A DNA stretch of 40,749 nucleotides, from assembly GCA_013140555.1 (NCBI GenBank), contig JABFSO010000079.1:1-40749 (forward strand). Direction: 5' to 3'. The notes below the pieces were generated by a model, which saw nothing but the letters and a program-made list of their open reading frames with translations, ran no database searches and was not told where the DNA came from. This stretch comes from Cyclobacteriaceae bacterium. Its GTDB lineage: Bacteria; Bacteroidota; Bacteroidia; Cytophagales; Cyclobacteriaceae. Position numbers and translations under genes: made by a program. Positions within the stretch are counted from its first letter, which is position 1, and every line of letters starts with the position of its first letter. Of this stretch, positions 26,012 to 34,413 are shown piece by piece.

Positions 26012-27535
26012 CTACTTCTCGGCAATCATCGCCAGAATCTCGTCAATAAATTCGCGGGTGTTACTCAGGCGCGGCACTTTGTTTTGCCCACCCAGTTTGC
26101 CTCTTCGCTTCATCCAATTATAAAACGTGCCATTAGCCACACTGTGAACGATCGGTGCAACTAGAGCAATGTCGTGCGCACGCTTGGCATCGTAATCGGA
26201 GTTCACTTTGCGTAATGTATTGTCCAGTATGTGTGAGAAGATAGATAAGTCAGAAGGTTGAATTTTAAATTCGATGATCCACTCATGTCCGCCTCGCTTG
26301 GATTTTTCCAGATAGATTGGAGCTGCTGTGAAATTATCAATAACAGCACCGGTTTGTTCGCAGGCAGCGGTGATGGCTGTTTCAGCATTTTCGATGATCA
26401 CCTCTTCGCCAAAGGCATTGATAAAATGTTTGGTGCGACCGGAGATTCGAATGCGGTAAGGTGACTTGCTAGTGAACTTGATTGTATCACCAATATTGTA
26501 CCGCCACAAACCGGCATTGGTGGTGATCACCATGGCATAATTTTTTCCTAACTCTACATCTTGTAAAGCGATAGCATCTGGATATTCTTTATCTAATTCC
26601 TCCATGGGAATAAATTCGTAGAACACCCCATAGTCTAACATTAGCAATAGATCTTCTGAATCTTTTTGATCCTGAATACCAAAAAATCCTTCACTGGCAT
26701 TGTAGGTTTCCCAATACTTCATGCGATCGCTTGGTATCAGCGACTTGAAAAGATTTTTGTAAGGCTTGAATGCCACGGCACCGTGAAAGAAAACTTCCAG
26801 ATTTGGCCACACTTCTAAGATTGAATTTTTTTTCTCGAGTTCTACAATGTGTTGCAGCAAGAGTACCGTCCACGTAGGCACACCAGCAATCTGCGTAACA
26901 TCGACACGAGCGGTTTCGCGTGCCAGCTTTTCAATTTTTTCTTCCCAATTATCCATCAGCGCTACTTCCAAACTGGGAGTGCGAATAAACTCCGCCCATG
27001 GAGGTAAATTTTGCATGATCACAGCCGATACATCGCCATAATGAGAAGAGGAAGTGGGGTCGTATTCATTCACACGATAACTGCCGCCCACGCCCAGTCC
27101 TTTGCCTGAGAATATTTTAGTATCGGGATAATTGTTGATGAAGATGGAGTATAAATCTTTGCCTCCTTTGAAGTGGCAGTCTTCCAACGCTTCTGATGTT
27201 ACCGGAATGAATTTGCTGCGTGCGTTGGTAGTGCCGCTGGATTTGGCAAACCACTTTACTTCCGAAGGCCATAGGATGTTTTGCTCACCTCGCATTAATC
27301 GTTCGATGTAAGGAAATAGCTGCTCGTAGGTGTGAACGGGGATTCGTTTCTTAAAATCTTCGTAGTTGACAAGATCTTCAAAGGCATACTTTTGACCGAA
27401 CTCGGTGTAGCGAGCGGCTCCAATCAGCTTCTTTAATACTTCGTCTTGCACTTCAAATGGGTATTTCATGAAAAGCTCCATTTGATGGATACGCTTTTTC
27501 ATGACCCAGGCAAGGATAGAGTTTAGGATTTGCAT
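26012..27535 (-). CDS. GH3 family acyl-adenylate/amidotransferase-like enzyme
   Basis: 507 residues of the GH3 family in the ANL adenylating superfamily. Plant GH3 enzymes join amino acids to jasmonate or auxin; the bacterial members have no established substrate that I know. Visible marks are the ATP-phosphate loop FAKSSGTTNARSKF (96-109), YNASEGFFGIQ in the middle, and GLWRYNIGDTIKF followed by RISGRTKHFINAFGEEV at the hinge to the C-terminal domain. These show a complete adenylation core. It has its own well-formed promoter in the 69-base gap behind the LAB_N gene. Confidence 0.9.
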   Translation of the reverse strand: MQILNSILAWVMKKRIHQMELFMKYPFEVQDEVLKKLIGAARYTEFGQKYAFEDLVNYEDFKKRIPVHTYEQLFPYIERLMRGEQNILWPSEVKWFAKSSGTTNARSKFIPVTSEALEDCHFKGGKDLYSIFINNYPDTKIFSGKGLGVGGSYRVNEYDPTSSSHYGDVSAVIMQNLPPWAEFIRTPSLEVALMDNWEEKIEKLARETARVDVTQIAGVPTWTVLLLQHIVELEKKNSILEVWPNLEVFFHGAVAFKPYKNLFKSLIPSDRMKYWETYNASEGFFGIQDQKDSEDLLLMLDYGVFYEFIPMEELDKEYPDAIALQDVELGKNYAMVITTNAGLWRYNIGDTIKFTSKSPYRIRISGRTKHFINAFGEEVIIENAETAITAACEQTGAVIDNFTAAPIYLEKSKRGGHEWIIEFKIQPSDLSIFSHILDNTLRKVNSDYDAKRAHDIALVAPIVHSVANGTFYNWMKRRGKLGGQNKVPRLSNTREFIDEILAMIAEK

Positions 27536-27548
27536 GCCAACGAAACCT

Positions 27549-27578
27549 CAAAAATAGCCCTAATTAGCTAGGCGGCAA
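27549..27578 (-). promoter_or_regulatory. Bacteroidota-type promoter of the GH3 gene
   Basis: On the minus strand TTG (27578-27576), a 19-base spacer and TATTTTTG (27556-27549) match the Bacteroidota sigma-factor consensus TTG-N19-TAnnTTTG at every fixed base. The -7 element ends 13 bases before the ATG at 27535, so the leader should be under 10 bases. This is the best promoter seen in the window. Confidence 0.75.
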
Positions 27579-27604
27579 TAGGGAAGTAAGGTAATTGCTA
27601 AAAA

Positions 27605-28228
27605 TTAAGATTTTGACAGCTGGGCTTGTTTTCGGTATATCCAGATATTGCGGATGTACACCACCAAACCAAGCGATTGAGCTACTAATAACACGGGGTC
27701 TTTACGGAAGATAGAATAAATTACCACCAGCACAGACGCGAATGCACTGATTACCCAAAAGCCCAAAGGAAGTAAGGATTGTTTCGCTTTTTCAGAGAAG
27801 TACCATTGATAGAGATAGCGGCAGTTGAGAAGTAATTGCCCGCTAATGCCAATGATGAGCAATAGCAAAGTTCCTTCCCCAAGTGAAAAATTTAGCTGGA
27901 GTTGAATCGCTGTAAACGCAATGCCGGGAGGAACGAAGTAAAGCAACCATTGAAATGCCCTTGGAATTTTTATCCACGCACCTTTAAGCTGTAGGTTGCG
28001 AATGTAAATGTAAAACGAGATGCCTTGCCCCAGCAGAATAACGGCATCATGACGGATGAGCCCGTAGAGTAAAAAAAGAAAAGAGCCACACAAACTCAGT
28101 ACCCAAAAAATGGTTGGCGAGAGAACGCGCCCAGCTCGTTCGGATAAAATCCATTGCACTACCGAGCGCGCCCCAAACAAACCTTGAGCGAAAAATCCCA
28201 GCGCATAAATCCAGTACGACTGATCCAT
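27605..28228 (-). CDS. Membrane protein with two LAB_N (lipid A disaccharide synthase N-terminal-like) repeats
   Basis: 207 residues, about six membrane helices. The two halves are homologous by eye: QWILSERAGRVLSPTIFW (25-42) with LIRHDAVILLGQ and YIYIRN (73-78) correspond to QWYFSEKAKQSLLPLGFW (141-158) with IFRKDPVLLVAQ and VYIRN (190-194). Single LAB_N units occur fused to LpxB or next to glycosyltransferases; the domain itself is not catalytic as far as I know. A role in lipid or sugar-lipid handling is inference. It follows the efflux adaptor gene by 21 bases and may be the last gene of that operon. Confidence 0.85.
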   Translation of the reverse strand: MDQSYWIYALGFFAQGLFGARSVVQWILSERAGRVLSPTIFWVLSLCGSFLFLLYGLIRHDAVILLGQGISFYIYIRNLQLKGAWIKIPRAFQWLLYFVPPGIAFTAIQLQLNFSLGEGTLLLLIIGISGQLLLNCRYLYQWYFSEKAKQSLLPLGFWVISAFASVLVVIYSIFRKDPVLLVAQSLGLVVYIRNIWIYRKQAQLSKS

Positions 28229-28249
28229 ATCTGCCGGAAAATGTACGCA

Positions 28250-29374
28250 TTATTCTTCGGTGTTTTTTAAGATGCTCAATAAGGAATACGTTCCGTTGAT
28301 CACCATTTTCGCTTGCACTAATTCAGCAGGCAAGATCACTTCTGTAAAGTCGCTTTGCGATTTGCCTACTTGTACTTGCACCATTAGATAGTGAAGCGAA
28401 TCTTTCTCTACAAAAACAAAATGTTGATTGTTGTATGCCACTACAGCAGTCGAAGGTAAAACAAGATGCTCGCTTGCTTCTGTTTCGATCAGCGCTTTGA
28501 AGTACAATCCGGGAATTAAGCCTGGATCTTCTTTTTCGAAATGACAATGCACGCGCACGGTGCGATCGGGAGAGATTTCTTTGCCAACCAAAAATACCGT
28601 AGCCATTCGTTCGGCATTTTCATTGGAAAGCATCACCCGCACACGTTGCCCAATTTTCAAATTGGGCAAATCTTTTTCAAACACCATCGCCTCGGCATGC
28701 AAATGTTCGGTGTCTACAATTTTAAACAGTATGTCGGTTGGGCTTACATGCATACCTATATTTACATTGACTTGCGTAACAAAACCAGAAATTGGTGAAG
28801 CGATGGTTATTGTATTTTTAATCTCGCCTGTTTCTAACTCAGTCGGGTTAATTCCAATCAATTTCAATTTGGCGCTCATGCCCTGTACTTTGGTTTTGGT
28901 GCTCAGGTAATTGGACTTGGCCAACTGCAAACTTTTGGCAGCGCTTACATTTTCTTTCACTAATTCTTGCTGCCGATTGTATTCTAACTCGAGAAACTCC
29001 AATTGATTTTTGTTGAGCAGATAATCTTCCTGTAGTTGAATGTAGTCGGGGTGTTCCATCATCACAATGGTTTGCCCTTTCTTTACGCGCATGCCTTGTA
29101 AAATGTCGGTGGACTTTACAAAGCCTCCCAACGGAGCAGAGATGGTGACCATATTTTGAGGAGGCACATCGAGCATTCCATTGGCATTGATCACACCACT
29201 CATAATCTTTTTTTCAGGCGTGCCCAATTTTATATCCAATAATTTGAATTGCTCTGCCGATAGCGTTACCCCATTCGCTTCGTGAGTAGCTGCATCGGCT
29301 GCGGGTTTATCAGATGAAGAGCAAGCCATCAAAACGATAAAAAGACAGAGACTAAGTTTTGCGATTAAGTTCAT
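28250..29374 (-). CDS. RND efflux periplasmic adaptor (membrane fusion protein, CzcB/CusB type)
   Basis: 374-residue lipoprotein: signal ending at Cys18 (IVLMACSSS). It then shows the usual adaptor order: barrel-sandwich half (MSGVINANGMLDVPPQNMVTISAPLGGFV), a short alpha-hairpin (LQEDYLLNKNQLEFLELEY), the returning half (TIASPISGFVTQVNVNIG), and beta-barrel/proximal domains. No His-rich N-terminal metal-binding extension of the CzcB kind is present. It joins the inner-membrane pump to the TolC-like channel across the periplasm. It lies 10 bases downstream of the channel gene, in an operon with the RND pump. Confidence 0.93.
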   Translation of the reverse strand: MNLIAKLSLCLFIVLMACSSSDKPAADAATHEANGVTLSAEQFKLLDIKLGTPEKKIMSGVINANGMLDVPPQNMVTISAPLGGFVKSTDILQGMRVKKGQTIVMMEHPDYIQLQEDYLLNKNQLEFLELEYNRQQELVKENVSAAKSLQLAKSNYLSTKTKVQGMSAKLKLIGINPTELETGEIKNTITIASPISGFVTQVNVNIGMHVSPTDILFKIVDTEHLHAEAMVFEKDLPNLKIGQRVRVMLSNENAERMATVFLVGKEISPDRTVRVHCHFEKEDPGLIPGLYFKALIETEASEHLVLPSTAVVAYNNQHFVFVEKDSLHYLMVQVQVGKSQSDFTEVILPAELVQAKMVINGTYSLLSILKNTEE

Positions 29375-29384
29375 GTGTATGCGA

Positions 29385-30611
29385 TTAAAATTTTCCGAGT
29401 AAGTATTCCATTTTTAAAACCGATTGATTGTATTGTGTGAGTGACAACAGGTAATTGCTTTTCATACTCAATGCGGTTTTTAAGGATTGCAAATATTCTA
29501 TGTAGCCGATTTCACCGGCCCGATAGGCTTTGCCCGATTGGGTAATCATCAGATTGGCGTTTTGTAAAGCACTGCTTTCATAATAAACTAAGCTCGCCTG
29601 ATTTTTAGCCAGCTCTTTTTGCGCTTGCGCGAAATTGCTTTTCAAATTTGTTTCGAATTGCTCGGTTTCGTTTCGGGTGATTTCTTCTTGTATGCCGGCT
29701 GATTTGGCTCGTGCTAATTGCGGAGCTACCCACAAAGGAATGCTCAGACCTAGTTGAAATCCTGTGAAACTTTTGCTCGAAGGAAAGAAGACATCTTGAC
29801 CGTTGATGTTTTGAAATCCGGTGAGGCTTTGTGTGAAAAACCCAACTGTGAAATCCGGAAGTAATTTATTGTTTTCAAGTCGCTTGGCTTGTTTGCTGAC
29901 GGTGACTTGTTGTTTTAGATAGCTCAGTTGTGGATTCGTCATCCAGTTGGAAGAATCAATCAACGACCGCTTGATTAGTTTTTCAGAATGATAAACCGGC
30001 TGTTCTGCTTTAAGTAATGCTTGCAAACGCGTGGCCGCGATTTCCATATCGGTTTGATTGATGCGCAGTTGATTTTTCACTTCCAGCAGTTGACTTTCGG
30101 CTGTGGTTTTTTCCAACAGATTGCTCTCACCGGTTTTGAATCGTACGCCTGCTGCGCGACTGAAATCCTGAAACAAACTATCCTGTGATTCAAGCAAGCG
30201 ATGGAGCGCATCGAAATACAGCAATTGCTCGTAGGTAAATTTTACCTGATAGGCAATTTCATTTTGTATTACCAACAAATTTTTCTGACTTCCCGCTACA
30301 TGTTCTTTTCCCAACTTTACCTGATTGATTAAAGTGGTTGGAAATGGAATAGTCTGTGTGAATGTGTAATTATCGTCTTGTTGAAGCGAGTTGTATTGCC
30401 CATGCACCCACATCACATTTAGTTTACCAATATCGGTGCCCGTCTTTTTCAATTGCCGGTAGTAGTCAATAGAATACTCCGCTGCTTTTACCGACTGATT
30501 TTTTTCTAGGGCAATCTGCACCGCTTGTTGTTGCGAAAGCACCTGTGCATTCACCAAAAAAGTACTGACCGAAAAACAAATCAGTAGGATTGCAAAAATT
30601 TTTAAGTTCAT
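29385..30611 (-). CDS. TolC family outer-membrane efflux channel (CzcC/CusC-like)
   Basis: About 408 residues from the ATG at 30611. Two other in-frame ATGs lie at 30641 and 30620 inside the pump gene; the start just after the pump stop gives a clean signal peptide (NLKIFAILLICFSVSTFLVNAQ), but 30620 is also possible. The protein is rich in long amphipathic helices with the doubled arrangement of TolC channels (AVQIALEKNQSVKAAEYSID at the front, GEIGYIEYLQSLKTALSMKSNYL near the end). It forms the outer-membrane duct of the metal efflux complex. Confidence 0.9.
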   Translation of the reverse strand: MNLKIFAILLICFSVSTFLVNAQVLSQQQAVQIALEKNQSVKAAEYSIDYYRQLKKTGTDIGKLNVMWVHGQYNSLQQDDNYTFTQTIPFPTTLINQVKLGKEHVAGSQKNLLVIQNEIAYQVKFTYEQLLYFDALHRLLESQDSLFQDFSRAAGVRFKTGESNLLEKTTAESQLLEVKNQLRINQTDMEIAATRLQALLKAEQPVYHSEKLIKRSLIDSSNWMTNPQLSYLKQQVTVSKQAKRLENNKLLPDFTVGFFTQSLTGFQNINGQDVFFPSSKSFTGFQLGLSIPLWVAPQLARAKSAGIQEEITRNETEQFETNLKSNFAQAQKELAKNQASLVYYESSALQNANLMITQSGKAYRAGEIGYIEYLQSLKTALSMKSNYLLSLTQYNQSVLKMEYLLGKF

Positions 30612-30612
30612 A

Positions 30613-33600
30613 TTATTCATAAGAAGGTTTGTCTTTTTCAAAGTAAGTGTAGAGCACCGGCAACACGACCAGTGTCAAAAGTGTAGCTGAAATCAATCCG
30701 CCAATCACTACGGTTGCCAAAGGACGTTGCACTTCCGCACCCGAGCCATTGGAGAGCGCCATCGGCAAAAAGCCGAGAGAAGCCACCAGCGCAGTCATCA
30801 GCACGGGGCGCAGACGCGTTTCGGTTCCCTCTTTCACAATTTCAGAAATCAATTTGTTTTCATCTTTTTTCAACCGGTTAAATTCAGCAATCAATACAAT
30901 GCCATTCAATACGGCTACACCAAACAATGCAATGAAACCGACACCAGCAGAAATACTGAAAGGCATATCGCGCAACCAAAGGGCAAACACACCACCAATG
31001 GCAGAAAGAGGAATGGCGGTAAAAATCAGAAGACCATGCTTGAATGAATGGAAGGTGAAATAGAGTAGCACAAAGATCAGTGCCAATGCCAAAGGTACCG
31101 CTACCATCAGTCGTTGTTTGGCTTCTTCCAGATTTTTGAACGAACCGCCATACGTAGTGAAGTAGCCCGGTTCAAATTTAATTTGCTTCTGAATTTTTTG
31201 GTCGATCTCTTTTACAATGCTCTGTACATCTCGGCCACGAATATTAAACCCTACGGCAATTCTGCGCTTGGCATCATCGCGTTGAATTTGATTGAGGCCT
31301 GTCACCAACTGAACAGACGCAAGTTCTTCCAGGCGCACTTGCTGGCCATTGCTGGCCGTAATATACAAGCCTCGGATATCGTCCATCGATTTTCTTTTCT
31401 TTTCATCGAGGCGAATGACCAACTCAAATCGTTTTTCCTTTTCATAAACCCAGCCGGCTCCTTCACCCGAAAAACTAGTGCGAATCACGCGGTTCACATC
31501 ATCGGTGCTTAAGCCATATTGCGCGATGCGACTGCGATCAAACTTAATCACATACTGCGGAAGCCCGCCCATCGGTTCAATGTAAATATCAGCTGCGCCT
31601 TCTACCTGACCCGCAATTTTTCCGATCTCATCGGCATAGCGCTCCAGCAGTTGAAGATCTTCTCCATAAATTTTTATCACCACATCTTGTCGCGCACCCG
31701 TCATCAATTCATTGAACCGCATTTGAATGGGTTGCTGAAATCCGTAGAGCACGCCCGGCATTTTTTCTTCTAGCTTCTTCGACATTTTTTCGGCCAGCTC
31801 ATCGCGTGTTTCAGCGCTCGTCCATTCACTTTTGTCTTTTAAAACAATAATTAAATCACTTGCTTCAATCGGCATGGGGTCAGTTGGAATTTCAGACGTT
31901 CCGATTTTACCAATTACTTCTTTCACCTCGGGAAAATTATCGAGTAACACACGCGAACTTTTTTGAGTAGTCTCAATCATCTGCGTAAGCGAACTGCCCG
32001 TGAGCAATCTGGTTTCAACTGCAAAATCTCCTTCGTCTAGTGTGGGTATAAACTCGCCACCCAATTGTAAGAATATGAAAAGGCTGGCCAAAAAGAACAC
32101 CACAGAACTGATAACGATGATCAACCTTCTGCGCAAAGCAAATTGAATCACCGGGCGGTAGATGCGATGAAAAAACGCGATTAGGCGATCGGAGATGTTT
32201 TGTTTGTGATTCGTTTTTTTGCTGAGAAAAAGCGATGACACCATCGGCACGTAGGTGAGCGATAACACCATAGCTCCGATGATGGCAAAGGCCACTGTTT
32301 GTGCCATCGGTCCAAACATTTTTCCTTCAATCCCAACGAGTGATAGAATCGGGAGGTAAACAATTAAGATGATGATCTGCCCGAACGCAGCAGAATGCAT
32401 CATGCTGTTGGCCGAATGATTCACTTCTTCGTCCATCTGCTGCTGAGTGAGGTGTATGCCACTTTGCATTTTAGCTAAGTGATGCAGCGTGGCCTCTACG
32501 ATGATCACTGCGCCATCTACAATCAAGCCGAAGTCGATCGCGCCTAAACTCATCAGGTTTCCAGATACACCAAACAAATTCATCAAGCTAATGGCAAACA
32601 ACATCGCCAATGGAATGACCGATGCCACGACTAGTCCGGCTCGGAAATTCCCCAACATGAGCACCAACACGAACACGACAATCAATGCACCTTCTGCCAG
32701 GTTTTTAGTAACCGTGCTAATAGCGTTGTTTACAAGTTTGGTGCGATCTAGAAATGGCTCGATTGTTACGCCTTCGGGAAGCGTTTTTTTGATTTGCTCG
32801 ATGCGTTCTTTTACTTTTTTAATTACGAACGAAGAGTTCTCGCCTTTCAACATCAACACCAGTGCTCCTACCACTTCGCCCTGATCGTTGTAGGTCATCG
32901 CACCATAGCGCATGGCGTGACCAAATTGCACACTGGCAACATGGTTGATGAGCACGGGTAATCCGTTGTCTAAATTTTTGACTACGATTTTTTCGATGTC
33001 GGCTAGGCTTTCTACCAACCCTTCACTGCGAATAAAGTAGGCGTACGGTTTTTTATCGATGTAGGCGCCACCGGTGTTCTGATTGTTTTTTTCAAGTGCA
33101 GTAAAGATTTCACTGACGCTCACATTCATGCTGCGCAGCTTCTCCGGATCAAGTGCAATTTCGTATTGCTTTACATGTCCACCAAAACTGCTGACATCGG
33201 CTACACCCGAGGTGCCTAGTAATTGCCTGCGCACAATCCAATCTTGAATGGTGCGGAGTTCGGTAGGATTGTACTTTGATTCGAATCCTTTTTTAGGTTT
33301 TAAGATGTATTGATAAATTTCACTCAAGCCGGTAGAGAGCGGTGCCAGCTCCGGATTTCCGGCTCCGGCAGGAATAGCACTTTTGGCAGAGGCGAGTCTT
33401 TCGTTTACTTGCTGCCTCGCCCAGTACACATCGGTATCGTCTGTGAATACAATGGTAACAACAGAAAGCCCGAAGCGAGAGAAGGAGCGCATCTCAGTGA
33501 TGTGGGGGATGGTGGCCATCGTTTGCTCGACCGGAAAGGTCACGAGTCGCTCTACCTCGGGAGCGGCCAAGGATGGCGAGACGGTAAGCACTTGCACCTG

Positions 33601-33735
33601 ATTGTTGGTGATGTCGGGCACAGCATCTATTGGCAAGCGCGTGAGCGAATAACTGCCCCACACAATGAGGCAGAGTGTAAGAATCGAAATGATAATCTTA
33701 TTCTTAATAGAAAATGAAATGATGCGGCTAAGCAT
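30613..33735 (-). CDS. czcA: Heavy-metal efflux RND transporter, CzcA-type inner-membrane pump
   Basis: 1040 residues, typical of HME-RND pumps. Proton-driven antiporter moving metal ions from periplasm or cytoplasm into the tripartite channel. TM4 carries DFGLIVDGAVIIVEA with Asp401, Asp407 and Glu414, equivalent to the essential D402/D408/E415 of CzcA. That pattern indicates divalent cations (Zn, Co, Cd, Ni) and differs from CusA-type copper/silver pumps. Other family marks are RLPIDAVPDITNNQVQV (33-49), FPVEQTMATIPH, and GGEFIPTLDEGDFAVE. It is transcribed ahead of the channel and adaptor genes. Confidence 0.95.
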   Translation of the reverse strand: MLSRIISFSIKNKIIISILTLCLIVWGSYSLTRLPIDAVPDITNNQVQVLTVSPSLAAPEVERLVTFPVEQTMATIPHITEMRSFSRFGLSVVTIVFTDDTDVYWARQQVNERLASAKSAIPAGAGNPELAPLSTGLSEIYQYILKPKKGFESKYNPTELRTIQDWIVRRQLLGTSGVADVSSFGGHVKQYEIALDPEKLRSMNVSVSEIFTALEKNNQNTGGAYIDKKPYAYFIRSEGLVESLADIEKIVVKNLDNGLPVLINHVASVQFGHAMRYGAMTYNDQGEVVGALVLMLKGENSSFVIKKVKERIEQIKKTLPEGVTIEPFLDRTKLVNNAISTVTKNLAEGALIVVFVLVLMLGNFRAGLVVASVIPLAMLFAISLMNLFGVSGNLMSLGAIDFGLIVDGAVIIVEATLHHLAKMQSGIHLTQQQMDEEVNHSANSMMHSAAFGQIIILIVYLPILSLVGIEGKMFGPMAQTVAFAIIGAMVLSLTYVPMVSSLFLSKKTNHKQNISDRLIAFFHRIYRPVIQFALRRRLIIVISSVVFFLASLFIFLQLGGEFIPTLDEGDFAVETRLLTGSSLTQMIETTQKSSRVLLDNFPEVKEVIGKIGTSEIPTDPMPIEASDLIIVLKDKSEWTSAETRDELAEKMSKKLEEKMPGVLYGFQQPIQMRFNELMTGARQDVVIKIYGEDLQLLERYADEIGKIAGQVEGAADIYIEPMGGLPQYVIKFDRSRIAQYGLSTDDVNRVIRTSFSGEGAGWVYEKEKRFELVIRLDEKKRKSMDDIRGLYITASNGQQVRLEELASVQLVTGLNQIQRDDAKRRIAVGFNIRGRDVQSIVKEIDQKIQKQIKFEPGYFTTYGGSFKNLEEAKQRLMVAVPLALALIFVLLYFTFHSFKHGLLIFTAIPLSAIGGVFALWLRDMPFSISAGVGFIALFGVAVLNGIVLIAEFNRLKKDENKLISEIVKEGTETRLRPVLMTALVASLGFLPMALSNGSGAEVQRPLATVVIGGLISATLLTLVVLPVLYTYFEKDKPSYE

Positions 33736-33773
33736 GTCGTATTTGTTGAAGAATGAAATAAATGGATGACAAC

Positions 33774-33828
33774 TGCTTTTGGTAAAGCAAAATTGATATC
33801 AACGAACCTGTAAGTAGAAGTAACTTAC
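33774..33828. repeat. Two short inverted repeats between the metal-operon leader gene and czcA
   Basis: TGCTTT/AAAGCA with a 4-base loop (33774-33789) and GTAAGT/ACTTAC with a 7-base loop (33810-33828) lie in the 100-base gap. Neither is followed by a T run in the direction of transcription, so they are not ordinary terminators. They could affect mRNA stability or relative expression of the pump; short repeats of this size can also arise by chance. Confidence 0.35.
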
Positions 33829-33835
33829 GAGATGG

Positions 33836-34210
33836 TTAACAAGCTTTGGGCGGCTGAAAAATAGCAATCAACGGAGAGTTGAAAGAAGATTCTTTGTAAT
33901 GAAAGGAAGGCTGTGAGATGATAATGGGCATGAGTTGGGTGACAGCAATTTTTACATCAGGCTCAGTGGCGGAGTGAGCGCTAAAGCAATGACCCACCAC
34001 TTTAAATGGTAATTCATTGTCGTGTTCATCATGGGCCACATCGCTTTGATAATGCAATTCTAAAAATTCCCAGAAGGAAATTTCTTGTGCTAATTTTTTG
34101 TGTTCCGCGAAGTGTTCGATCAGAATAGGCAAGCGCATGGCTTCATGCAATTCGGTAAACGAATTGATGTACACCAAAAGAAATAAAATTGAGAGTGTGC
34201 GCTTCAACAT
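33836..34210 (-). CDS. Small exported His/Asp/Glu-rich protein leading the metal efflux operon
   Basis: 124 residues from the ATG at 34210. The open frame extends 54 residues further upstream, but those are atypical and precede the signal-like MLKRTLSILFLLVYINSF. The body is rich in possible metal ligands: LHEAM, EHFAEHKK, and the stretch LELHYQSDVAHDEHDNELPF. It ends IFQPPKAC. I recall short proteins with a DxxHDxDNxLPFK-like motif and an xQPPK end beside CusA/CzcA operons in other Bacteroidota, annotated as hypothetical. A periplasmic metal-binding or sensing role is plausible but not shown. It is 100 bases upstream of czcA on the same strand. Confidence 0.75.
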   Translation of the reverse strand: MLKRTLSILFLLVYINSFTELHEAMRLPILIEHFAEHKKLAQEISFWEFLELHYQSDVAHDEHDNELPFKVVGHCFSAHSATEPDVKIAVTQLMPIIISQPSFHYKESSFNSPLIAIFQPPKAC

Positions 34211-34413
34211 GGTCGTCTGTGATTGTAAAGGTATAAAACGATTAGCAAATAGATGCAATTGACCATGTAATAAATGGAAATAGTGGTGATTTAAAGGTTT
34301 AATCGGTAAACAGCTATTCTCAAAAAGATGTAAATAATTGTCACAGTTCTGTAATCGCCAGTAACCATCCAACTAACTTGGCGTACTACACATCACTAAC
34401 CAAACCCTTGTTT

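Noticed and set aside
30749-31063. Open frames opposite czcA (also 31114-31773 and 32489-32884)
   Set aside because: All lie wholly within the conserved pump coding sequence and encode no recognisable protein.
34211-34372. Upstream 54-codon extension of the small metal-operon leader protein
   Set aside because: The extension is His/Leu/Asn rich without any signal-peptide logic, while the internal ATG at 34210 starts a clear signal sequence.
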